Assembly: GCF_006874425.1 (NCBI RefSeq) | Contig: NZ_VIJZ01000014.1 | Coordinates: forward strand, 32,618-96,617 | Reading direction: 5' to 3' | Length of the DNA stretch: 64,000 bases | Origin: Paenibacillus ottowii | GTDB taxonomy: Bacteria > Bacillota > Bacilli > Paenibacillales > Paenibacillaceae | Shown: in pieces, positions 34,580 through 44,100 of the stretch | How positions within the stretch are numbered: position 1 is the first letter of the stretch | How the letters are laid out: each line of letters opens with the position of its first letter | Program-made: the position numbers and the translations under genes | Notes under the pieces: generated by a model | Databases searched by the model: none | Told to the model about the DNA's origin: nothing | What the model saw: the letters and a program-made list of their open reading frames with translations, nothing else

Positions 34580-36276
34580 CCGCGAGCATATCCCCCTGGG
34601 ATGCCATCATTGGCTACTTAAAATCGGCTGGAGTTCAGCACCTCTTTGGATTGCCAAGTGACGATCTCAATATTGTAGCGTCACTCCCCTCATCCGGTAT
34701 GGATTTTATTTTGTGCAAAGACCAGCGTAATGCCGTGTTTATGGCCGCAGGCTATGCACTCACAACTAACCAGATGTCTGTATGTGTTGTGGGGAAAGGT
34801 CCTGCGCTCAGCAATACACTTACGGGACTGCTGGAGGCCAAGAACCTGGGCGCTCCGCTCTTACTCTTGGCGCTTGGCACCGGAGGAGACAAGCTGGGTA
34901 CTCGATCCTTTCAGGAAGCCGATCAAATCTCACTCGTGAAGCCGCTCGTCAAATGGGCTTATCGTGTCGAGCATGTGGATCGGCTTGTATGGGCGATGGA
35001 ACGGGCTGCCTTTTTGGCTATCAATGGAGCACCGGGCCCTGTCTATATCGAGCTACCTGAAAACCTGATGGACCAGCCTGTGCCAGCAGACATTCAGTTT
35101 GCCCCGCTAGAAAAGCTGTCGTGCGCTCCATCTATGCGGGAACTGGATGCGGCATGGAGCATCATTAAGAATGCCCGCAGGCCACTCGTTTTGGTCGGCG
35201 GCGGAATGAAGTCAGGGACAAGCGATGTGATTGAGCGGTTCGCTAACCAACATGGAGCAGCTGTATTCGCAACTGCTTCGGGACGGACTGTAGTGAATGA
35301 AGATCATGAACTTTTCTGTGGTGTTGCTGGGCTCTATACCGACCTTAGTCTGAGACAGATCTGGCAGGAATCCGATGTGGTCATTACGCTGGGCAGTCGA
35401 TTGGAAGAAACGGCTACGTTCGAGTGGGATATTTTGCTGCAGGATACACCTTTGATTCAAGTCAATGTAGAGCTGGAGGATTTCGCGCACGAATTCAGGG
35501 GCATCAAGGTGCTTGGTGATGGATATGCGGCAGTGGAGCAATGGCTTGAACGGCGCGGGCAGGAGCCCGATAGCGCATGGCTTGAAATGATCGGGAGATG
35601 TAAACAGCAGGCCTTTTCTCAGAGGGCTAATTATCTGGAAGAGCTGAAAAGGACCCCCGGCATCCACGTCCCAGAGCTGTTGGACATGATTCAGACGGAG
35701 CTCCCTGAAGACCTGGTGCTTCTACAAGAGAACGGATTGCAGGATATGTGGTCCTACTTTTATCCATATTTCCGTTTTACCTCAGGTTCACTTTCGATTG
35801 TTCCCAGTGACCAAACGAGTCTTGGATTCGGTGCGGCCGCTGCTCTCGGGGCAAGTGTGGCGACAGAACGCCCGGTAGTAGCGCTTGTAGGTGACGGTGC
35901 ATTCAATCTATTTTGTTCAGATTTTATGACGGCGGTACAGTATCAAATACCGGTAATTTACCTTGTACTTAATAATGGCGGCTACGGTTGGCTGCAAAAT
36001 CAGATGAATTATAAGCATATCTCAGGACAGGCCTTCCCATTTGTTTCGGAGGCGGCCAAGACAGGAATCCAAATTCCCCAGCATGAGTTTGTCGAAAGTC
36101 TGGCGATTCGCAGCAAGGGGGAGGCTCGGGAACAGCTTCAGCTTGCTTGGCAAAAGTACAAGGAGAACAAGCTTGTGGTCGTCGAGGTATTTGCTGATCT
36201 TGCAGATGTGCATGAGAAAATTAGTCATGTATATGGCGACTTTCCTCTCTACGAGCAACAGGCTTCCAAGAATTAA
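34576..36276 (+). CDS. fusD: FusD: thiamine-diphosphate-dependent enzyme of the acetolactate synthase/decarboxylase family
   Basis: A 566-residue three-domain ThDP enzyme. The N-terminal PYR domain opens DAIIGYLKSAGVQHLFGLPSD. The central domain contains RPLVLVGGGM. The C-terminal PP domain has the GDG(X)nNN cofactor motif starting at Gly439 (GDGAFN) and ending LNNGGYG. In relatives a Glu in the PYR domain activates the cofactor. Here the matching residue by ungapped alignment to the following AVxMAAGYA is Gln50 (KDQRNAVFM), which is unusual. Substrate unknown. Decarboxylation or carboligation of a guanidino-keto acid to supply the lipid starter would fit the product but is inference. Confidence 0.85.
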   Translation: MTASISPWDAIIGYLKSAGVQHLFGLPSDDLNIVASLPSSGMDFILCKDQRNAVFMAAGYALTTNQMSVCVVGKGPALSNTLTGLLEAKNLGAPLLLLALGTGGDKLGTRSFQEADQISLVKPLVKWAYRVEHVDRLVWAMERAAFLAINGAPGPVYIELPENLMDQPVPADIQFAPLEKLSCAPSMRELDAAWSIIKNARRPLVLVGGGMKSGTSDVIERFANQHGAAVFATASGRTVVNEDHELFCGVAGLYTDLSLRQIWQESDVVITLGSRLEETATFEWDILLQDTPLIQVNVELEDFAHEFRGIKVLGDGYAAVEQWLERRGQEPDSAWLEMIGRCKQQAFSQRANYLEELKRTPGIHVPELLDMIQTELPEDLVLLQENGLQDMWSYFYPYFRFTSGSLSIVPSDQTSLGFGAAAALGASVATERPVVALVGDGAFNLFCSDFMTAVQYQIPVIYLVLNNGGYGWLQNQMNYKHISGQAFPFVSEAAKTGIQIPQHEFVESLAIRSKGEAREQLQLAWQKYKENKLVVVEVFADLADVHEKISHVYGDFPLYEQQASKN

Positions 36277-36296
36277 TTTCAGCAAAGGACGTGGGT

Positions 36297-37541
36297 ATGG
36301 TGAGAAGACGTGTTGTAGTGACAGGACAGGGAGTCGTAACGCCGATCGGGCTTCATCTTACAGATTTCTGGAATTCACTGCTGGAAGGAAAAAGTGGAAT
36401 CGGACCTGTCACTGTTTTCGATACAGCAAATATACCAACAAAAATTGGTGCACAAGTTACGGGCTTTGACCCGTTGGAGTATATGAGCAAAAAGGAAGCA
36501 CAAAAGGTTGCACAGTTCACTCAATTCGCCTTGGCGGCTGCCCGCCAGGCAGTCGAGCAATCGAAGTTAGTCATTGATGAACGGAATGCAGGCCGTGTGG
36601 GTGTTATCGTCGGTTCTGGTGCAGGCGGGCTTGATGTCATAGAGGAGAACTACCGGAAACTAACAGAACTGGGTCCTAAAAGGGTTTCGCCTTATTTTGT
36701 TTCCTCAATGATGATTAATTCTGCGCCTGGCGAAATCTCTATTGCTATTGGAGCTAAGGGACCTTCGTTTGCTGTGGTTACAGCTTGTGCTACAGGAAGC
36801 AATGCCATCGGCGAAGCATTACGTACGATCCAGTACGGCACGGCTGATGTCGTAGTAGCTGGAGGAGCAGAGGCCAACTTTAGTCAGCTTGATCTGGCAT
36901 CTTTTGCGAATATTCACGCTCTCTCCAGACGTAATGAAGAGCCTCAGAAGGCCAGTCGCCCGTTTGATACGGATCGCGATGGCTTTGTCATCGGTGGAGG
37001 AGCAGGGATTCTAGTGCTGGAGGAGTTGGAGCATGCCTTGAACCGGGGGGCCACCATTTTGGCTGAAGTGGCGGGTTACGGATGCACAACAGATGCATAT
37101 CATATCACGGCTCCAGATCCCTCAGGCTCTGGCCCGGCAGAAGCGATTAATATAGCACTGCAAGATGGAGGCTTGACACCGCAGGAGATTGACTATGTCA
37201 ATGCCCACGGTACGAGTACGCCATTTAATGACCGAATGGAGATTAACGCTATTCAAAAAGTATTTGGAGAGCATGCCCCCCGTTTGGCGATATCGTCTAT
37301 TAAATCCATGACAGGCCATTTAATGGGCGGTGCAGGGGCAGTCGAATTAATTGCAACGGTACAGAGCATGATCCACAGCAAAGTACCACCGACACTGAAT
37401 TGCGACAATCCCGAAGCCCCTGAACTTAATTTTGTACCGCATGTATATCAGGAACGTGAAGTCCGTGCGGCGATTAGTAACTCTTTTGGCTTTGGAGGGC
37501 ACAACGTCTGTCTTGCCGTTCGTAAGTGGGAGGGGGTATAA
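36297..37541 (+). CDS. fusC: FusC: 3-oxoacyl-ACP synthase II (FabF type)
   Basis: A 414-residue condensing enzyme with an intact Cys-His-His triad: Cys164 (VTACATGS), His304 (VNAHGTSTPFND) and His341 (SMTGHLMGGAGA). It would elongate the starter with malonyl-ACP. The family member in primary metabolism is FabF. A cluster-borne copy suggests specialised acceptance of the polar guanidino acyl chain (inference). A GTG at 36291 is in frame, but ATG 36297 lies 7 bases after AAAGGA and begins with the canonical VRRRVVVTG. Confidence 0.92.
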   Translation: MVRRRVVVTGQGVVTPIGLHLTDFWNSLLEGKSGIGPVTVFDTANIPTKIGAQVTGFDPLEYMSKKEAQKVAQFTQFALAAARQAVEQSKLVIDERNAGRVGVIVGSGAGGLDVIEENYRKLTELGPKRVSPYFVSSMMINSAPGEISIAIGAKGPSFAVVTACATGSNAIGEALRTIQYGTADVVVAGGAEANFSQLDLASFANIHALSRRNEEPQKASRPFDTDRDGFVIGGGAGILVLEELEHALNRGATILAEVAGYGCTTDAYHITAPDPSGSGPAEAINIALQDGGLTPQEIDYVNAHGTSTPFNDRMEINAIQKVFGEHAPRLAISSIKSMTGHLMGGAGAVELIATVQSMIHSKVPPTLNCDNPEAPELNFVPHVYQEREVRAAISNSFGFGGHNVCLAVRKWEGV

Positions 37542-37545
37542 GCCT

Positions 37546-37953
37546 GTGAGCGAAGAGCTAATCCGTATTGAGGATGTGCTTCCGCACAGGTACCCATTTC
37601 TTCTGCTCGATGGCGTGACCGGGTACGAAACGTCGCAATGGGCGAAGGGGTACAAGCTTGTTACCCGGAGTGAGTGGTTTATTACAGAGGCTAATCCATA
37701 CATGCCTCCTATGCTGATCGTGGAGTCGCTCGCACAACTAGCGGCATTCGCTGCGATTGACAAAAGAGGTATTTCATATCTGACCAACCTCAATGGCGTT
37801 CGTTTCCATAGCTTCGCGAAGCCTGGGGACCGAATTGACCTCTATTTTGAAGTGGTCAAGCGTCGGCGTGGTTATATTCTCGGAAGTGGTCGGGCTACCG
37901 TAGGTGATCGACTGGTAGCTGAGGCGGAGGAAATTGTTTCACTTGATCAATGA
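37546..37953 (+). CDS. fusB: FusB: FabZ-like hot-dog-fold protein lacking the catalytic histidine
   Basis: A 135-residue protein with the FabZ entry motif VLPHRYPFLLLD (11-22) and the Glu60-containing MLIVESLAQ. Canonical FabZ carries GHFPG, with the catalytic His 14 residues before the Glu. At that place FusB has FITEA (residue 46 is Ile). It is therefore either a dehydratase with altered chemistry, an ACP-bound accessory protein or a non-dehydrating subunit that protects the 3-hydroxyl retained in fusaricidin (inference). It starts at GTG, 9 bases after GGGAGGGGG and 4 bases after fusC. A longer open frame from 37432 lies inside fusC. Confidence 0.85.
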   Translation: MSEELIRIEDVLPHRYPFLLLDGVTGYETSQWAKGYKLVTRSEWFITEANPYMPPMLIVESLAQLAAFAAIDKRGISYLTNLNGVRFHSFAKPGDRIDLYFEVVKRRRGYILGSGRATVGDRLVAEAEEIVSLDQ

Positions 37954-37986
37954 CGGAGTGGAAGCGCACGTTAAACTGTCTTTTTG

Positions 37987-38017
37987 TCCTCCTGAATGCC
38001 AAGGTGCAGCGGGAGGA
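37987..38017 (+). repeat. Inverted repeat in the fusB-fusA gap
   Basis: TCCTCC (37987-37992) and GGAGGA (38012-38017) can pair around a 19-base loop in the 95-base gap before fusA. No T-run follows, so it is not a plain terminator. It may pause or stabilise the long message before the synthetase. Confidence 0.4.
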
Positions 38018-38048
38018 TTTCACATCACGGAAATAGGAGTGAAATGAG

Positions 38049-41000
38049 ATGAATGACATGCAGTTATATGATTTAACGAATGCGCAAAAGCGTATATGGT
38101 ATACCGAATTACTCTATCCGGATACATCCGTGTCACAGCTATCCGGTACAGCCAAGATGAAGGGTCATATTAATATCGCTGCCTTCATGCAGTCCATCAA
38201 TTTGATTATCAAACAATATGATGCGTTCCGCATTCGTATTACCTCAGTGGATGGAGTACCTAAGCAGTATGTCGTTCCTTATGAAGAGAGACAGTTGGAG
38301 TGTCTAGATCTTACCCACATCGAAAGCATTTCCGAGGTTGAAGCCTTACTTGAGCAGCACAAAAGAAAACCCTTCCCATTATTGGACTCTGAACTCTTCC
38401 AGTTTTTAATTGTAAAGATTAGTGAGGAAGAATATTGGATTAATACGAAAATGCACCATATCATTTCTGACGGGATCTCTATGGTGGTCTATGGCAATCA
38501 ACTGACAGCCTTTTATATGGATTTAATTCAAGGAAATGAACCTAAGCTGAGCGATGATTGCTCTTATATTGAATATATTGCAGATGAGAACGCATATGAG
38601 CTTTCTGACAGATACCAAAAGGATAAAGCATACTGGTTGGACAAATTTTCTGATTTGCCTGAACTGACAGGTTGGAAGTCATATAATCCGTTATCGCTAA
38701 GTACCCAAGCTGTTCGGGAGCATTTTACTGTGCCGGAGGCACTATATCGCGAGCTACAGGCATTTTGCCAGCAAAACAGGATTTCTCTGTTCCAATTCTT
38801 CATGGGTGCGATGTATATCTACATACACAAAGTGACGAATCAGCCGGATGTGGTGATCGGCACCTCGTTCGCTAACCGGGGGAACAAGAAAGAGAAGCAA
38901 AAGATCGGTATGTTTGTCAGCACGGCTGCAGCCAGAACATACGTTGACAAAGATGTAGAAGTGTTGAACTTCCTGCAGGACGTAGCCAGGGATCAAATGT
39001 CAGTCTTGCGGCATCAGAAATATCCATACAATCAGTTAATTCAGGATCTTAGAGAAATGCACGGCAACAAGGATATTCAGCGGCTTTTTGGTGTTTCCAT
39101 GGAATACCGTCTTATCAACTGGGTTGATTTGGATGACGTGCGCATTTTGACGGATTACGATTTTTGCGGCGATGAAGTGAATGATTTCGTGCTTCATATC
39201 GTGGAGATCTTGGATGAAGGCGAGCTGGTACTGGATATCGATTATCGGACGAAGCTGTTCGAACGCAGTGAAGTAACGGACATGGTATCCCAGCTGCTTA
39301 CGATCGCCGAGCAGATCATTCATACCCCGCAGCTTACCATCGCAGAGGTAAACCTCTTGGGAGAAGCAGAGGAGCAATCCATTCTGGCTCTTTCGGAAGG
39401 CGCTGCAGTTGATTACCCGCGTGAGAAGACGATTCATGGCTTATTTGAGGAACAAGCCGCGCGTACGCCGGATCACGTAGCTGTTCAGATGGGCGAGCAG
39501 AGTATTACATACCTAGCTCTAAATGAGCAGGCTAACCAGCTTGCGAGATATTTACGCACCGAAGGCGTGGGTGCAGATGTACTCGTGGGGATTATGGCTG
39601 ATCGTTCCCTGGAGATGGTCATCGGCATGTTGGCGGTTTTGAAGGCAGGAGGGGCCTATGTACCGATTGATCCTGACTATCCTGAAGAACGTATTCGTTA
39701 CATGCTCGAAGATTCAGGAGTCCGTCTGTTGCTCACCCAAAGCCATCTATGGGAGAGTACCACGTTTGACGGTAAGCTTGTGAGTCTGGACGAAACCGCA
39801 ACGTATACAGGAGATGCTTCCAACCTGGAGAGCATTTCGGGACCAAACCATTTGGCCTATGTTATTTACACATCGGGTACAACGGGCAAGCCAAAGGGAA
39901 CGCTGATCGAGCATAAAAATGTAGTTCGTCTGCTCTTTAATGATAACAATTTATTTGATTTCAGTTCCCAGGATACATGGACGCTGTTCCATTCGTTCTG
40001 CTTCGATTTCTCTGTTTGGGAGATGTATGGAGCGCTTCTTTACGGAGGCAAACTGGTAATTGTTCCATCCCTTACAGCCAAGAGTCCGGCAGCTTTTCTG
40101 GAGCTGTTGAAAGACAATCAAGTTACTATTTTGAATCAAACGCCGACCTATTTTTATCAGGTGATACAAGAAGAGTTAGCACACTCATCCACAGAGCTCA
40201 GTCTTAGAAAGATTATTTTTGGCGGTGAGGCCTTGAGTCCGTCTCTTCTGAAAAACTGGCGGGCAAAGTATCCTGGTGTGCAACTGATTAATATGTACGG
40301 AATCACGGAAACGACGGTCCATGTCACTTACAAGGAAATCACTGAACATGAGATCGAAGCGGGCAAAAGCAATATTGGTAGAACCATTCCAACGCTTAGC
40401 GCTTATATTTTTGATGAACACAGACGCCTGCAGCCTGTCGGAATTCCGGGGGAGCTATACATCGCCGGGGACGGTCTGGCCCGTGGGTATTTGAACCGAC
40501 CAGATTTGACGGCTGAAAAATTTGTAGAACATCCGTATCGGGCGGGTGAGCGTTTGTATCGAACTGGAGATTTGGCTCGCTGGTTGCCTGACGGCAATAT
40601 TGAGTATTTGGGCCGGATCGACCATCAGGTTAAAATTCGCGGCTACCGGATTGAGCTGGGCGAGGTCGAAGCCCAAATTCTCAAGGCTCCGAACGTACGG
40701 GAAACGATTGTCCTCGCGCGGGACGACGAACAGGGACAAAAATTGCTGTGCGCCTACTATGTAGCCTCCAGCGATCTTTCGCCAGGAGAATTGCGGTCTC
40801 AGCTGGCAACGGAATTACCAGCTTACATGATTCCTACTTATTTTGTCCGCCTGGAGCAAATGCCGCTTACACCTAACGGCAAGCTGGATCGCCGCGCGTT
40901 GCCAGCTCCTGAGGGCAGCGTACAATCTGGCGAAGATTATCTGGCCCCTAGAACTGCAGTGGAAGCACAGCTGGTGCTCATCTGGCAGGATATCCTTGGA

Positions 41001-41190
41001 GCTGCCCGCGTGGGCGTCCGTGATAATTTCTTTGAGATCGGTGGCCATTCTCTACGGGCGACGTTGCTCGTTACGCGGATTCGCAAAGAGCTGGGATGCA
41101 GCATTTCGCTGCGTGAAGTATTTCAATCGCCTACGGTTGAATCCCTGGCGCGGCTGGTGAAAGAACGCATTCCAACCGTGTACGAGTCAA
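38049..41190 (+). other. FusA module 1: starter C - A(Thr) - T
   Basis: The starter condensation domain spans about residues 1-445 (HHIISDG 136-142). The adenylation domain spans about 455-955 (TSGTTGKPKG near 607, code DFWNIGMVHK for Thr). The carrier serine is Ser1001 in GGHSL. It attaches the lipid to L-Thr, whose side-chain hydroxyl later forms the lactone in fusaricidin. Confidence 0.9.
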
Positions 41191-44100
41191 TTCCACAGGC
41201 TGAGAAAAGCGAAGCATACCCAGTGTCCTCAGCGCAAAAGCGGTTATACGTGCTGAGACAGATGGACGGGGGCGAGCTCAGCTACAATATGCCGGGCGCT
41301 TTCACAGTGGACGGACCGTTGGATCGCAATCGGTTAGAGTCTGTGTTCAAGGCATTGATCCAGCGTCATGAATCCCTGAGAACCGGTTTTTATATGCAGG
41401 ATGGAGAGCTTGTTCAACATGTGCATAAGGATGTTCTGTTCGCCTTGGACTACACTGAGGCCTTGGTGGAGGAAACAGATACGCTCATTCACAACTTTAT
41501 CCATGCCTTTGATCTGAGCCAGGCTCCATTACTGCGCGTTGGTTTGGTGAAGTTGCAGGAAGAGCGTCATCTATTGCTGTTTGATATGCACCACATCATT
41601 TCAGATGGGGTCTCCATTCAAATACTGGTGCAGGAACTCACGCAATTGTACCAAGGAGAACAACTACCGGAACTGCATATTCAATATAAGGATTATGCGG
41701 TATGGCAACGGGAACAGTCTGAGAAAGAGTGGCAAGACCTTGAAGCGTATTGGTTGCAAGCCTTTGAAGGGGAGTTGCCAGTATTGGATTTGCCTACGGA
41801 CTTCCAGCGTCCTTCGGTTCGGAGCTTCGAGGGTAGCCGAATCGACTTTACATTGGATGAGTCTGGCAATAAAGCGATACAAGAGCTTGCATCCCGTACA
41901 GGTACTACACTATACATGGTGTTGTTGGCGGCTTATTCGGTGCTGCTGCACAAATATACGGGACAGGAAGACATTGTCGTAGGTTCTCCAGTAGCTGGCA
42001 GACCACAAGCAGAGCTTGAGGGCATTATCGGGATGTTTGTTAACACACTGGCCTTGCGCAGTTACCCGGCAGGAGAAAAAACCTTTCAGGATTATCTTCT
42101 GGAGGTCAAAGAAACAGCACTCAAGGCGTTCGAGCATCAGGATTATCCTTTTGAAAAATTGGTTGAAAAACTGGGCGTAGGACGTGATGTCAGCCGCAAT
42201 CCGCTCTTTGACACCCTGTTGGTATTACAAAATACCGAGCAGGAAGAGCAGGACATGGATGGAGTGCACTTTACTCCTTACCCAATGGACACCGTCACAG
42301 CCAAGTTTGATTTGTCCCTTAATGTAGAGGAGAAGGGCGCTGAACTAGCCTTTGGCCTTGAGTATAGTACGGCTTTGTATAGACGAGAAACTGTAGAGCG
42401 ACTGGCAACGCACCTGCTCCGGGTACTGCATGCAGTCGCGGCCAATCCTCAGTTGCAACTGGCCGAGATTGATATGATTACACCTGAGGAGAAAGTACAG
42501 ATCATTGAAGTATTCAATGCGACAGCTACTCCTTATCCAAGGGATAAGACCATTCATGAATTGTTCGCGGAACAAGTCAAGCGTACACCAGAGCAGACAG
42601 CACTGGTATTCGGCGATGCCCGATTAACGTACCTTGAATTGGAAGACAAAGCGAGCCGATTGGCCCAAACACTGCGTCGTTTGGGGACGCTCAGGGAGCA
42701 ACCGGTGGCTATTATGGGCGGACGAAGTATCGAGATGGTGGTTGGTATGCTCGCAGTGCTTCAGGCAGGTGGAGCCTATGTGCCGATCGATCCTGATTAC
42801 CCGGAAGACCGGGTTCGTTATATGCTCGAAGATTCCGGGGCCAAGTTACTACTGGTACAAAAGGGCGAGCTTATAAATGTAGACTACGGTCTACCGATTG
42901 TCGACCTCAGCAGTGCAGAGGCGTATGCGTCTGACCTTGGTCAAGCTGAGGAAGCGGCCCAGGGGCCAGAGGGACTCGCTTATGTTATCTATACCTCGGG
43001 TACGACGGGTAGACCGAAGGGCGTTATGGTTGAACACCGGAACGTGGTCCGTCTGGTCAAAGAAACCAATTATGTGGAGCTGAACGAATCCACGCGAATT
43101 TTGCAGACGGGAGCCGTGGCCTTCGATGCCTCGACCTTTGAGATATGGGGAGCGTTGCTTAACGGCGGACAGCTTTATTTTGTGGAGAACGATGACATCC
43201 TGATTGCCGATCGGCTTAAAGCAGCTATTGCCAAATACGGAATTACAACCATGTGGCTTACTTCACCGCTTTTCAATCAGCTTTCACTGCAGGATGAGTA
43301 TCTGTTCAGAGGATTGAAAGCATTGTTGGTGGGCGGTGACGTACTGTCCATATCCCATATAAACCGTGTTATCGAGGCTAATCCTGATCTTGTCCCTATC
43401 AATGGCTATGGTCCGACAGAGAATACGACCTTCTCCACCACCTACAAGATTCCGGGTCGTGCCGAAGGGGGCGTGCCGATTGGTCGCCCGATTAGTAACT
43501 CGACCGCTTATGTGGTCAATGGATCGCTTCAATTACAGCCTATTGGTGCTTGGGGCGAGCTGATTGTCGGCGGTGAAGGTGTAGCTCGCGGATACCTCAA
43601 TCGTCCTGACCTCACAGCAGAAAAATTTGTCCCTAGCCCTGTTAAGGAGGGGGAACGCTGCTACCGAACTGGTGATTTGGTACGCTGGCTTCCAGATGGG
43701 AACCTGGAGTTTAAGGGAAGAATTGATGAGCAGGTCAAAATACGCGGTTACCGCATCGAACTCCCCGAAATCGAGGCTCAATTAGCCAAGGTGGAGTCAG
43801 TAGTTGAAGCCGTAGTCGTCGTTCGCGCGGATGAGCTTGGAGAGAAGCAGCTTTGCGCTTATTATGTGGCGGATCGTACGCTCACGGCAGGCGAAGTACG
43901 ACTTGCCCTATCGCAGGTACTTCCAGGTTATATGATGCCATCCTACTTTATCCAGATGGATCGTATGCCGTTAACGTCGAACGGAAAAGTGGATCGCAGG
44001 TCTCTGCCAGCTCCGCAAGTAGGTGCGCATACAGGACGGAAGTATACAGCTCCTCGTACACCGGCTGAGGAAGCTTTGGCATCTGTCTGGCAAGGAGTGC

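Noticed and set aside
37432..37545. Longer N-terminus of FusB overlapping fusC
   Set aside because: The extra residues lie within the conserved 3' end of fusC. GTG 37546 has a strong ribosome site and starts at the FabZ fold.
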